Positions 1 through 8,015 of a DNA stretch of 37,709 nucleotides are shown in pieces (the stretch's first letter is position 1; each line of letters begins with the position of its first letter). The stretch comes from MGIIa-L3 sp038150305 (GTDB lineage: Archaea > Thermoplasmatota > Poseidoniia > Poseidoniales > Poseidoniaceae), in assembly GCA_038150305.1 (NCBI GenBank), contig JAYOTG010000020.1:1-37709 (forward strand), written 5' to 3'. A program made the translations under genes and the position numbers. Below the pieces are notes generated by a model. That model did no database searches, was not told the DNA's origin, and saw nothing but the letters and a program-made list of their open reading frames with translations.

Positions 1-191
1 TGCTCATCACCTTCGCGTATCCGCAAGAAGAGATGAGCGGGCCACCGTTCGCCCTTCTCGACGAGGACGTGGACCGACACTTTGCCGAAGGTTTCGAGGT
101 GGAACGGCTTGCGAAAACCGACCTTGAGGACGAGAAAGGGCGAGGCGTGTCGTGGATCACGTCCTCCGTGTTCCGCCTTGTCCGGACGTGA
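1..191 (+). CDS. TPMT-like SAM-dependent methyltransferase, C-terminal fragment
   Basis: Only the last 62 codons are in the window; the reading frame is open from base 3 and ends at a TGA at 189-191. The visible protein has a YPQEEMSGPPF stretch followed by an acidic helix-like segment and ends SSVFRLVRT. In the thiopurine/thiol S-methyltransferase family a GPPF motif near the C-terminus follows the last Rossmann strand and precedes a terminal strand ending in a hydrophobic-Arg pattern, which this matches. The SAM-binding motifs would lie upstream of the window and cannot be checked. The physiological substrate (a thiol, or a metalloid such as selenium or tellurium) cannot be inferred. It is convergent with the SelO gene, with 25 bases between the stops. 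The family call is moderate; a more general class I methyltransferase is the alternative. Confidence 0.6.
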   Translation, partial: LITFAYPQEEMSGPPFALLDEDVDRHFAEGFEVERLAKTDLEDEKGRGVSWITSSVFRLVRT

Positions 192-216
192 GGGCGCAGA
201 AAGGCTGCCTTGCTGC

Positions 217-1725
217 TCAACTTGAGCAGGAGAGCATCGAGCAGCCCGGCCGCGTCATGGCCCACTCCGGGCGTGGCCCAGTCCACCACGCACCTTCGTC
301 CTCAGGCATCCGTTCAAAGGGCCGCATCAGGCGCGCAGCGAGCGCTTCGGCTTTGGTCCAGTCGCCACGCTCGGCCTCATCGATGGCGAGCTGCAGCACC
401 CAGTTGCGGGGTGTGAAGGCCGGCACGGTCGCCAACATTGCGGCGTGATCCGCAGCGCCTCCGACCCGTTCGAGCCAACGCCCAAGCCACGCGTTGATGG
501 CCCCAAGGTCAGGCTCAGCAGCGTAGATGCGTCCTGCATCCTGCAGGGCTTCGGCCGTGGTCAGGCCTTCCGCCATGTGGCGCAGCATGGGAACATGGTC
601 GACCTCCGAAGCATGCATGACGTGCTGGAGGTCGCGAACGAGCGCCTCGTCCGCTTCGGTCCATGCGTCCAGTCCGAGGCGCTCGACCCAGGCCTGCTGC
701 CGCGCGTTGCGGTAGGCCTCGCGGTAGGACTCAAGCACGCCGTGGAGCGGTTCAGGGTCGTCCATCACCATGGCCACGGCTTCGAGCAAGCGGGCCAGGT
801 TCCATCCCACCACATCAGGCTGAGCCGCGTAGCGGTAGCGGCGTCCGGGCAGATCGGTGGTGTTCGGCGTCCACGACGGGTCGTGGGCTTCCAGCCAGCC
901 GAAGGGCCCATAGTCGATGGTCAGGCCGTGGATGGACATGTTGTCGGTGTTCATCACGCCGTGCACGAAGCCGTGGCGCATCCATCCGCAGACCATGCGG
1001 GCGCTGCGCTCTGCCACGTCGCTCAACCAGGCCACGATGCCCGCATCGTCGTTCACGTGATGGTGGACCTCGTGCGTGGTGACGGTGTACTGCATCAGGG
1101 CACGCAGGGCATCGGCATCACCGTCCGCCGCCAGCATCTGGAAGGAGCCAAAGCGGACAAAGGACGGCGCCGTCCGGGCCACGATGGCGCCCGGTTCCAT
1201 GGCCGGTCGACCGTCGTAGAACATGTCACGGCGCACGTCCTCTCCCGTGGTGCACAAGGACAAGGCCCGCGAGGTCGGCACGCCGAGATGATGCATCGCT
1301 TCGCTGCAGAGGTATTCGCGAAGCGAGGAGCGCAGGACGGCACGGCCGTCACCGCGCCGTGAATACGGTGTGCGTCCGGCCCCTTTCAGCTGCACTTCGA
1401 TCGGCCCACCGGCGGCATCCACGTGCCCGAGGGTCAGGGCACGTCCGTCGCCAAGCTGGTGGGCCCAGTTTCCGAATTGGTGGCCGCCGTACCGGTGGGC
1501 GTGGGGCTGCATGCCCTCCATGAGCCGGCCTCCGACCCAGAGTCGTGGATCCGGCTCGAGACCACCGAGATCCTTGGCGAGGTCGGCGTTCCACAGGCGA
1601 AGCGCAGGCTTGGGCATGGCCGTGGCCTCGCACCGTGACCAGCAGACGCCGGGAACTTGGCGCGGGTTTCCGCCCGAGACGGCATCCCCGGGCGTGGCCT
1701 TCAGCAAGGGTGCGGACCAGCCCAT
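217..1725 (-). CDS. selO: SelO/YdiU family protein adenylyltransferase (pseudokinase AMPylase)
   Basis: SelO proteins have a kinase-like fold that binds ATP in a flipped orientation and transfer AMP to Ser, Thr or Tyr of target proteins; in bacteria and mitochondria they are linked to redox stress. Numbered from the chosen start (502 aa, usual for the family), the protein shows YGGHQFGNW near 79-87, the nucleotide-binding Lys in LKGAG (about K114), the helix Glu in REYL (about E137), and GVMNTDN...DYGPFGW containing the catalytic Asp/Asn pair (about D261, N262) and metal-binding Asp (about D271). The C-terminus ends SCSS, where many eukaryotic homologues have selenocysteine in place of the Cys. 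The start at 1725 was chosen because an AGGAGGG Shine-Dalgarno lies 8 nt upstream; an in-frame ATG at 1770 would add 15 unconserved residues. It lies downstream of, and on the same strand as, the fasciclin gene. Confidence 0.93.
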   Translation of the reverse strand: MGWSAPLLKATPGDAVSGGNPRQVPGVCWSRCEATAMPKPALRLWNADLAKDLGGLEPDPRLWVGGRLMEGMQPHAHRYGGHQFGNWAHQLGDGRALTLGHVDAAGGPIEVQLKGAGRTPYSRRGDGRAVLRSSLREYLCSEAMHHLGVPTSRALSLCTTGEDVRRDMFYDGRPAMEPGAIVARTAPSFVRFGSFQMLAADGDADALRALMQYTVTTHEVHHHVNDDAGIVAWLSDVAERSARMVCGWMRHGFVHGVMNTDNMSIHGLTIDYGPFGWLEAHDPSWTPNTTDLPGRRYRYAAQPDVVGWNLARLLEAVAMVMDDPEPLHGVLESYREAYRNARQQAWVERLGLDAWTEADEALVRDLQHVMHASEVDHVPMLRHMAEGLTTAEALQDAGRIYAAEPDLGAINAWLGRWLERVGGAADHAAMLATVPAFTPRNWVLQLAIDEAERGDWTKAEALAARLMRPFERMPEDEGAWWTGPRPEWAMTRPGCSMLSCSS

Positions 1726-1733
1726 GTGGCACG

Positions 1734-1740
1734 CCCTCCT
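1734..1740 (-). promoter_or_regulatory. Shine-Dalgarno site of selO
   Basis: On the minus strand the sequence reads AGGAGGG, then 8 nt, then the ATG at 1725-1723. It is the strongest ribosome-binding site near this gene and decides the start in favour of 1725 over the upstream in-frame ATG at 1770. Confidence 0.7.
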
Positions 1741-1782
1741 TGGCCCCACATCAACCTCGCCGTCGGGCAAGGCTGCGGTGGT

Positions 1783-4700
1783 TCACGCGTACTTTTCCCA
1801 CGTTGAACCGGTCCACCAGAGGGTGCTTCCGTCGTCCATCGTGCGCCAGGTGTAACCGTTCATGTCCGTCCATTGCTGGACGACGCCAACGTCAGGGTTC
1901 GCGCTCTGGGTGGTCGCTTGGGCCACCGGTTGAGCCGTTGTGGTCGAGGCGGTGGCCGTGTACGCGGACGCGGATTGCGCCACTTCCGTGGTCGCCATCA
2001 TGTTGCCCATGGGCTGCGTCGTGTTGATGATGTCAGCGCTGGCGAGATCAACGCCAGGCCTGCGCTGACGCAGGAACAGGAGGACGCCCACGGCGGCCAC
2101 GATCACGAGCGCACCGACGGCGATGAAAACGGTACCGATGGTACTGTCGTCGCCGTCGCTCAGGGCCTCGTTGTCCGTGTCGGTGGTGTCCTCAACCTCA
2201 TCGGCTGGAGGCATCAACACCATGTCGATGACGTGAATCACGCCGTTGGAAGCCTTGACGTCCGCGAGCGTGATGTTCGCGCCGTTGAGGACGGCGCCAT
2301 CGCCGACCGTCGTGTTGTCGCCGTTGACCATCTCAACGGCCAAGCCGTTGCTGAGGTCCGCGGCCATCACCGAACCGACGTGCACGTGGTAGAGCAGAAT
2401 GTTCGTGAGGGTCGCCTTGCCCTCCTCCGTGTCCAGTGCGGCGAAGTCAATGCCTGCGGCGGCAAAGGCCTCGTCGGTCGGGGCGAAGACCGTGAACGGG
2501 CCTTCGCTTTGCAAAGTCGCCACCAATTCCGCTTGGATCAGGGCGGCGACCAAGGACGTGTGAACGCCCGTGCAGCCGGCCGTCCGCGCGATGTCGTTGT
2601 GAGCGTCCGTTGGCGTGAGCACCTTGTCGATGACGTGAATGATGCCGTTGCTGGTGTTCACGTCAGCGGTGGTCACCGTGGCGTCGTTGACCATCACGGT
2701 TCCGTCCACGGTGAACGCGAGCGGTTGACCGTTGACCGCGTCCGCGGACATGCACTCGGTCACCGCGCTGGAGGGCACCGCGCCCGCCACCACGTGGTAG
2801 AGCAAGATGTCCGCCAAGGTCNNNNNNNNNNNNNNNNNNNNNNNNNNNNNNNNNNNNNNNNNNNNNNNNNNNNNNNNNNNNNNNNNNNNNNNNNNNNNNN
2901 NNNNNNNNNNNNNNNNNNNNNGCTGGAGGGCACCGCGCCCGCCACCACGTGGTAGAGCAAGATGTCCGCCAAGGTCTCCTTGCCCTGAGGCGTGTCGAGG
3001 GCAGCCAGGTCGATACCGGCATCCGCGAAGGCCTGATCGGTCGGTGCGAAGACCGTGAAGGGACCGTCGCCTTGCAAGGTGGTGAGCAGTTCGGCTTGGA
3101 TCACCGCGGCCACGAGGCTGTCGTGGGCGCCGGTGCACTGTGCGGTCCGCGGGATGTCGTTGGGGGTCGCGGTGGGCGCCAGCACCGTGTCGATGACGTG
3201 GATGATCCCGTTGCTGGTAGGCACGTCCGTGGCGGTCACGGTGGCGCCGTTCACCATCACCGTATCGCCCACGGTGAAGCTGAGCGGGTGGCCGTTGACG
3301 GTCGTGGCTGACATGCAGTCGGTCACGTTGGCCGCGGGCACGTTCGCCCCAACGACGTGGTACAGCAGGATGTCGGACAAGGTGTCCTTGCCTTCCGGCG
3401 TGTCGAGGGCGGTGAGATCGATGCCGGCGTCTGCAAAGGCCTGGTCGGTGGGCGCGAAGACGGTGAACGGCCCGTCACCCTGCAGGGTCTCGAGCAGTCC
3501 GGCTTGCACCACGGCGGAGACCAAGGACGCGTGGTTGCCCGTGCAGGAGGCCGTGCGTGGGATGTCGTTGGGCGTGTCCGTGGGCGTAAGCACCTTGTCG
3601 ATGACGTGGATGATGCCGTTGCTGGTGGACACGTCAGGCATCGTGACGGTAGCGTCGTTGACCATCACGCCACCGTCGACGGTGAAGGCGAGCGGCTGAC
3701 CGTTGACGGCATCCGCAGACATGCATTCCGTCACGGCGGACGAAGGCACGCTTCCGGCCACCACGTGGTAGAGGAGGATGTCTTCCAGGATCGCCTTGCC
3801 TTCAGGCGTGTCCAGCGCGGCAAGGTCGATGCCGGCGTCGGTGAAGGCTTGGTCGGTTGGAGCAAAGAGCGTGAACGGACCCGTGCCTTGGAGGGTTTCA
3901 AGCAGTTCGGCTTGGACGACCGCGGCCACGAGGCTGTTGTGGATGCCCGTGCAGGAGGCCGCACGTGGAATGTCGTTGGGCGTGTCCGTGGGCGTGAGCA
4001 CCTTGTCGATGACGTGGATGATGCCGTTGCTGGTGGACACGTCCGGGAGGGTCACCGTGGCGTCGTTGACCATCACGCCACCGGCCACGGTGAACGCGAG
4101 GGGCTGGCCGTTGGCCGCGTTGGCGGTCATGCATTCGGTGACGTTCGAGGCAGGCACATCGCCCTCAACGACGTGATAGAGGAGGATGTCGCTCAAGGTG
4201 GCCTTGCCTTCTGGGGTGTCGAGATCAGCCAGGTTGATGCCCGCGTCGGCAAAAGCTTGGTCGGTTGGTGCGAAGACGGTGAAGGGCCCATCGCCCTGCA
4301 GGGTTTCCAGCAACTCTGCTTGAATCACGCCGGCCACCAAGGAGTTGTGCAGTCCGGTGCACTGAGCCGTCCTTGGGATGTCGTTTGGTGTGTCGGTCGG
4401 CATCAGGACCTTGTCAATGACGTGGATCAAACCGTTCGTCGAGATGACGTCGGTCAACACGACGTTGGCGTCGTTGACCATCACGCCACCGGCCATGGTG
4501 AAGGAAAGCGGTTGGCCGTTGGCCGCATCCGCGGTCATGCACTCCGTGACGTTGGCCGCGGGCACATCAGCGCTGACGACGTGGTACAGCAGGATGTCGC
4601 TCAAGGTGGCCTTGCCTTCCGTGGTGGTGAAATCGGCCAGGTCGATGCCTGCGTCAGCAAAGGCTTGGTCGGTCGGCGCGAAGACCGTGAAGGGGCCGGG

Positions 4701-5276
4701 TCCCTGGAGGGTCGCCAAAAGCTCAGCCTGGATCACGGCCGCCACCAAACTGTCGTGGATGCCCGTGGATTGGGCGGTGGAAGGGATGTCCACAGGTGGC
4801 ATCAGCACTTTGTCGATGACGTGGATGATGCCGTTCGAGGCCTGAACGTCGGGCATGGTGACGTTGGCGTTGCTGACGGTGACGCCGTTGGCGTCGACGC
4901 CAAACTGGACGCGATCGCCGTTGACGGTTGTCGCGAACATGCCGTTGCTGAGGGCGCTCGAGGGCACCTCTCCGGACACCACGTGATGGAGAAGGATCGA
5001 GGTGAGCGTTGCGTTCTCCTCAGGCGTGTCAAAGGTGCTGAGGTCGATGCCTGCTTCCGCAAAGGCGGTATCGGTCGGTGCGAAGACCGTGAAGGGGCCA
5101 GGTCCTTGGAGCGTGGTGACCAAATCGGCATGCGTCAAGGCGGCCACAAGCGAGTCGTGGATGCCGGTTGCTGCAGCGTTGGCAGGGATGTCTTGCGTCG
5201 AGTCGGCGCTCGCGGGCAGGGGGAGGGTTGACGCCATCAGGAGGACGATGAGCACATACACGACGGATTTCTTCAT
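1783..5276 (-). CDS. Giant fasciclin (FAS1) repeat surface protein with C-terminal TM anchor; interrupted by an assembly gap
   Basis: As printed, the gene is split by 100 Ns and appears frameshifted. Removing the gap plus one copy of the identical 55-bp flanks (155 bp) restores one open frame of 1112 codons. The protein begins with a Lys-Lys signal peptide ending near ASA (residue ~24) and continues with seven FAS1 domains of about 136 residues. Each has the family's TVFAPTD motif and an NGxIHVID motif, joined by short TPND-IPRTA linkers in most cases. Then come an acidic linker, one membrane segment (about 23 residues ending LFLRQRR), a Ser/Thr/Gln-rich cytoplasmic stretch, and a terminal motif of about 30 residues with five Trp (WTDMNGYTWR...LWWTGSTWEKY). 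FAS1 domains mediate adhesion. The ATG at 5276 lies 27 nt from a TATA box; a TTG at 5294 is less likely. The true repeat number could be above seven because the gap falls in repeats. Confidence 0.9.
2767..2821. repeat. 55-bp direct repeat, left flank of the N gap
   Basis: These 55 bases, starting GCTGGAGGGCACC and ending CCGCCAAGGTC, are identical to 2922-2976 on the other side of the N run. They encode part of FAS1 unit 6 (TLADILLYHVVAGAVPSS on the minus strand). An exact 55-base identity that stops at the Ns on one side fits overlapping contig ends that were not merged, rather than a biological duplication. Confidence 0.9.
2822..2921. other. Assembly gap (100 N)
   Basis: A run of exactly 100 Ns, the conventional placeholder for a scaffold gap of unknown size. 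It lies within FAS1 unit 6 of the fasciclin gene. The identical 55-bp flanks suggest that the real gap may be zero or negative, or may hide whole repeat units. Confidence 0.98.
2922..2976. repeat. 55-bp direct repeat, right flank of the N gap
   Basis: Second copy of the 55-base segment at 2767-2821. Deleting this copy together with the N run brings the two halves of the fasciclin gene into one frame (155 bp removed; the two halves are offset by two bases as printed). Confidence 0.9.
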
Positions 5277-5300
5277 GGCCTTGTTGGCACGCAATGTGAG

Positions 5301-5306
5301 TTATAA
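5301..5306 (-). promoter_or_regulatory. TATA box of the fasciclin gene (leaderless promoter)
   Basis: TTATAA is centred 27 nt upstream of the ATG at 5276 (minus strand), with an A-rich stretch (GTGTGAAAAACACC) just upstream, where archaeal TFB-recognition elements lie. No Shine-Dalgarno precedes the ATG. Archaeal initiation normally occurs about 25-27 nt from the TATA centre, so the transcript would begin at or next to the start codon. Confidence 0.65.
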
Positions 5307-5409
5307 TCAGGTGTTTTTCACACAACGAATCACGAAGGCGTCTCGAGGCATGCCTGATGGCCGCTCAGTGGTCGAAATCGAGGCCCATCCTCGGGGCGAA
5401 TTTCCGTGC

Positions 5410-5414
5410 TTATA
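5410..5414 (+). promoter_or_regulatory. TATA box of the 147-aa protein gene (leaderless promoter)
   Basis: TTATA within GTGCTTATAGC is centred 27 nt before the ATG at 5439. With the minus-strand box at 5301-5306 it forms a divergent promoter region of about 160 bp. This spacing supports ATG 5439 over the in-frame GTG at 5406, which would lie upstream of the TATA box. Confidence 0.6.
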
Positions 5415-5438
5415 GCAGGTCATGCCCCTCATGCCCAC

Positions 5439-5882
5439 ATGGCATCAATGATCCTCGGATGGACCCTCAACGACGTGACGCACGCACTCGGGATGGGCGA
5501 CATGAACCACCTGCACCAGTTGCGTTCAGAGGCTCAGAAAGCCGCACTCGCCAAGACCGTAGGCGCCATCCTGAGCCGGGTCGAATTGGGTCGAGATCTG
5601 CAGATGTGGCACATGGCCCAGCAGGATTCCTACATCGATCTGCAGGACCCAATCGTCATCGGAGCTCCCATCGTGTTCGGTGGCAAGGTGCCCGAGGTGC
5701 TGTGGTACCTCGCGCCCAACGAGCACGTCGACGGCACGCCCTCGCCCACCCTCCTTGCCAGCCTACAGGCGTTCGCGGAGCGCGTCGGCTCAGCGGGCGA
5801 GGCGCCTTTGCCTTCACCCACGGTCCACCTCTCCGGATGGCATGCGCCCGCCGAACCTCTGGCGCCCTTGGTCGGCGCTTGA
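5439..5882 (+). CDS. Hypothetical protein (147 aa)
   Basis: I do not recognise a family. The protein is soluble, with no signal peptide or membrane segment. The N-terminal half looks helical (GWTLNDVTHALGMGDM, then a Lys/Arg/Glu-rich stretch to about residue 60). The middle has a run of hydrophobic strands around DPIVIGAPIVFGGKVPEVLWYL, and the C-terminus is Pro/Ala-rich (SPTVHLSGWHAPAEPLAPL). The gene has its own TATA box and is divergent from the fasciclin gene; the NERD-S1 gene follows after 138 bases on the same strand. Other possible starts are GTG 5406 and ATG 5448. Codon and GC pattern resemble the neighbours, so it is likely a real gene. Confidence 0.65.
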   Translation: MASMILGWTLNDVTHALGMGDMNHLHQLRSEAQKAALAKTVGAILSRVELGRDLQMWHMAQQDSYIDLQDPIVIGAPIVFGGKVPEVLWYLAPNEHVDGTPSPTLLASLQAFAERVGSAGEAPLPSPTVHLSGWHAPAEPLAPLVGA

Positions 5883-6020
5883 ACAAGCGAAGCCGCTTCG
5901 GACCTGTACCTGCCGTCCAGCGAGGCCATCGCGCAGCGCCGCAGAGCGTGATGCAGCACCTTCCAACCGTTCCACACGTGCCGGCACGCGGTTCAAATGG
6001 AGTGGTCTCCTTGACCGGCC

Positions 6021-7271
6021 ATGGGACCCATCGCGCGGCTCCGCTGGTGGCGTTCCACCAAGGTCGCGCGCCGCGAACGGATGGCTCAACGCGAGGTGCG
6101 TTCGTGGAAGGCAGAGCACGCCGTGGGCGCAGCAGCAAAGCGCGTGGCCAGCACCAAACACGTCCATCTGGCCATCCGCATTCCAGACCCGGACCGACCC
6201 CGAGGCTCAGGTGAAGTGGACGTCATCGCCATCACCGACCGCGCCGTCATCCTGCTTGAAGTGAAAAATTGGGGCGGAGACGTCCTCCTGCAGAACAACG
6301 ACCTCGTCCAACAGCGCCTGCTCGACAAGGGCGAGCCGCCCAAACCCGTCATCGAGAAGCTGCGGGCCAAGGTCAGGATGCTGCAGCGCTGCTCCTTGTC
6401 CATCGACCAGATCGAGATGCTCGAGGTGCTGCCCATCGTGGTGCTGGCCAATCCCAAGGGCAACCTGAGCGAGGAGGTCTTGGCGCACCCCGAGGTCTCA
6501 ACGGTGGCGGATTTGCCTGCGAAAATCGAGGCCCTTCTGGCCACGCGCGAGCCTGCAAGCGAGGAGGAAATCGCCCGGCAGGACGCCATGCTGCGACGTT
6601 TTGGAACGTGGGACGTGCTGACCTTTGACGGCGGCCAACGTCACACGGGCGACTTGATTGACGCCGACCTTCCCGAGGGATGGGCCCGCGCTGACCATAC
6701 GGCCATCGAGGTCGCGGTGGAGGGCGGCTGGTTCCCGACCTTGCTTCGAGGACCGCGCCTTAACGTCACCTTCCACCGGCGCGACGGCACGAAAACCACC
6801 GAAACCATGGCGCCTGGCCTGACGGTTCGGCACACGCAACCATGGGACGAATCGGGCATCGACGGAAAGGGCACCTATCCCATCGAGCACGTGCGCAAGG
6901 TGCTCTTTGGCAACGCGGCTCCGTTCAGTTGGGAGGGCATCCGAGGAGGCTCAGGCACGGGCAAAGACCCCGAAGGAGCGGGCGATGGCGTACATGACCC
7001 TCTTGCTGATTTTGAGGTCGGAGGCACGTACACCGGAACGGTGGTGAAACACATGCACGGCAAGGCTGACGGCGCTTTCTTCGGTTACCTGGTGGTGCTG
7101 AAGGAACGTCAGGTGAAGGGCTTGTTGCACGCCGAGAAGATGGTCGGAAAAAGCCAGGCGATGCTCGACATGATGTACGCCAAAGGGAACCCCATTCGTG
7201 TCAAGATCCTCAGCATTCGAGGCCCTGACCGTGTCGAACTGGATTTCGCTGATGAGGGCGAAAGCGAGTGA
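6021..7271 (+). CDS. NERD-domain nuclease-like protein with C-terminal S1 RNA-binding domain
   Basis: Residues ~25-150 look like a NERD (nuclease-related) domain. After a basic, helical N-terminus comes GEVDVIAITDRAVILLEVKNW, with the PD-(D/E)xK-type acidic residues E65/D67 and the E80-x-K82 pair on the next strand, which matches the family's active-site layout. A central segment (about 190-300) is not recognised. Residues ~327-408 match an S1/OB fold: a VGGTYTGTVV opening strand, a GYLVVL strand, VKGLLHAEKM, and GNPIRVKILSI near the end. NERD proteins are thought to act on DNA or RNA, and the S1 domain suggests an RNA or ribosome-linked target; this is inference. The ATG at 6021 has an AT-rich TTCAAA 26 nt upstream; ATG 6081 is an alternative. 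It is convergent with the SpoU methyltransferase gene, with 10 nt between the stops. Confidence 0.8.
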   Translation: MGPIARLRWWRSTKVARRERMAQREVRSWKAEHAVGAAAKRVASTKHVHLAIRIPDPDRPRGSGEVDVIAITDRAVILLEVKNWGGDVLLQNNDLVQQRLLDKGEPPKPVIEKLRAKVRMLQRCSLSIDQIEMLEVLPIVVLANPKGNLSEEVLAHPEVSTVADLPAKIEALLATREPASEEEIARQDAMLRRFGTWDVLTFDGGQRHTGDLIDADLPEGWARADHTAIEVAVEGGWFPTLLRGPRLNVTFHRRDGTKTTETMAPGLTVRHTQPWDESGIDGKGTYPIEHVRKVLFGNAAPFSWEGIRGGSGTGKDPEGAGDGVHDPLADFEVGGTYTGTVVKHMHGKADGAFFGYLVVLKERQVKGLLHAEKMVGKSQAMLDMMYAKGNPIRVKILSIRGPDRVELDFADEGESE

Positions 7272-7281
7272 ACGTCTCCCC

Positions 7282-7992
7282 TCAGCGCTGGCGCGCCGCT
7301 TCCACGCACGCGCACGCCACGGCCACTTGCAGGTTGTAGGACGGGACAAAGCCGTGCATGGGCAAGCGGACGACAGCGTCTGCAGCCTCAAGCGCCGCTT
7401 GGCTCACTCCTTCCGCTTCGGCGCCGATGATCAGCATGACGTCTCCAGTCAGGTCCACGTTCGGCAGGTCCTGCTCTCCGACGTCTTCGATGACCACGAT
7501 GCGATGCCCCGAAGCCTTGGCTGAGGCGATGGCCTCCTCGATGTTGGCTTCCACGACCGGGATGAAGCGCGTGGCTTGCATGCTGCTGTGGCGCAGATCC
7601 TTCCATGCTCGCCCTGCGATGGGTGCTGGCGTGGCGAGGACGACACCCGTCGCACCGGCGACTTCCGCGGTGCGCACCGAGAAGCCCATGTTGCCTGCGT
7701 AGGACACGCCGTCAAGGCAGAGGAGCAACCCACCGCGGGCCGTCAGCTCGTCGAGGTTCTGTGCTTCCGGGTTCCGGCCCACCAACGTCAACACGGTGGG
7801 GGGCGCTTCGCTTCCGGGCCAGGCCATGCGCCACATGTCACGTTCCGTCACCTCGTGCACGGGGATGCCAGCGTCCCTCGCCGCGCTGCACAGCTCCGTT
7901 GTGCGCTGATCTTGGGCCTTGAGCACCAACATGGCCGTGGCTTCTCCGGCGGCCAAGGCCGCTTCTGCCGCCTCGATGCCTTGCCGCTGCAT
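7282..7992 (-). CDS. SpoU/TrmH-family RNA 2'-O-methyltransferase
   Basis: 236 aa, the usual size for the family. The N-terminal ~80 residues resemble the L30e-like substrate-binding domain (GIEAAEAALAAGEA...AARDAGIPVHEVTERDM). The rest is the SPOUT knot, with motif 1 as DGVSYAGNMGFSVRTAEVAG (the conserved N-x-G-x-x-x-R-T-A), motif 2 as LIIGAEAEGVS, and motif 3 as RLPMHGFVPSYNLQVAVA, which supply SAM binding and the catalytic Arg. Members methylate ribose 2'-OH in tRNA or rRNA; the exact nucleotide cannot be predicted. Motif 3 has PSYNLQVAVA instead of the common SLNVSVA, a mild deviation. It is divergent from the rhodanese gene with 23 bp between the ATGs if both longest starts are used. Confidence 0.88.
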   Translation of the reverse strand: MQRQGIEAAEAALAAGEATAMLVLKAQDQRTTELCSAARDAGIPVHEVTERDMWRMAWPGSEAPPTVLTLVGRNPEAQNLDELTARGGLLLCLDGVSYAGNMGFSVRTAEVAGATGVVLATPAPIAGRAWKDLRHSSMQATRFIPVVEANIEEAIASAKASGHRIVVIEDVGEQDLPNVDLTGDVMLIIGAEAEGVSQAALEAADAVVRLPMHGFVPSYNLQVAVACACVEAARQR

Positions 7993-8015
7993 GAGGGGCC
8001 ATCGTCGAAGCGGTC

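Larger units (their letters stand above)
2205..5183 (-). repeat. Tandem FAS1-domain coding repeats (about 408-nt period)
   Basis: Seven consecutive units encode FAS1 domains. Units 3-6 (as counted from the protein N-terminus) are especially alike, with the same TPND-IPR linkers and TVFAPTDQAF segments, and the units diverge more at both ends of the array. The similarity is visible at the DNA level, for example the recurrent complement of ACCTTGTCGATGACGTGGAT. Such arrays expand and contract by recombination and also defeat short-read assembly, which explains the scaffold gap inside unit 6. Confidence 0.85.

Noticed and set aside
217..240. Selenocysteine at the SelO C-terminus
   Set aside because: The position is an ordinary Cys codon, followed by Ser-Ser and a TGA that is a true stop; no downstream coding continues in frame with family similarity.
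2205..5183. CRISPR array or satellite repeats
   Set aside because: The period is about 408 nt and the units encode protein domains in frame; no short repeat/spacer pattern.
3357..5231. 624-codon plus-strand open frame opposite the fasciclin gene
   Set aside because: It is a repetitive mirror image of the FAS1 repeats (VDDVDDAV-type repeats) with no start signal; the minus strand has the signal peptide and real domains.
1783..5276. Fasciclin gene as a frameshifted pseudogene
   Set aside because: The frame change occurs exactly at the N gap and is corrected by removing the duplicated 55 bp plus the Ns.
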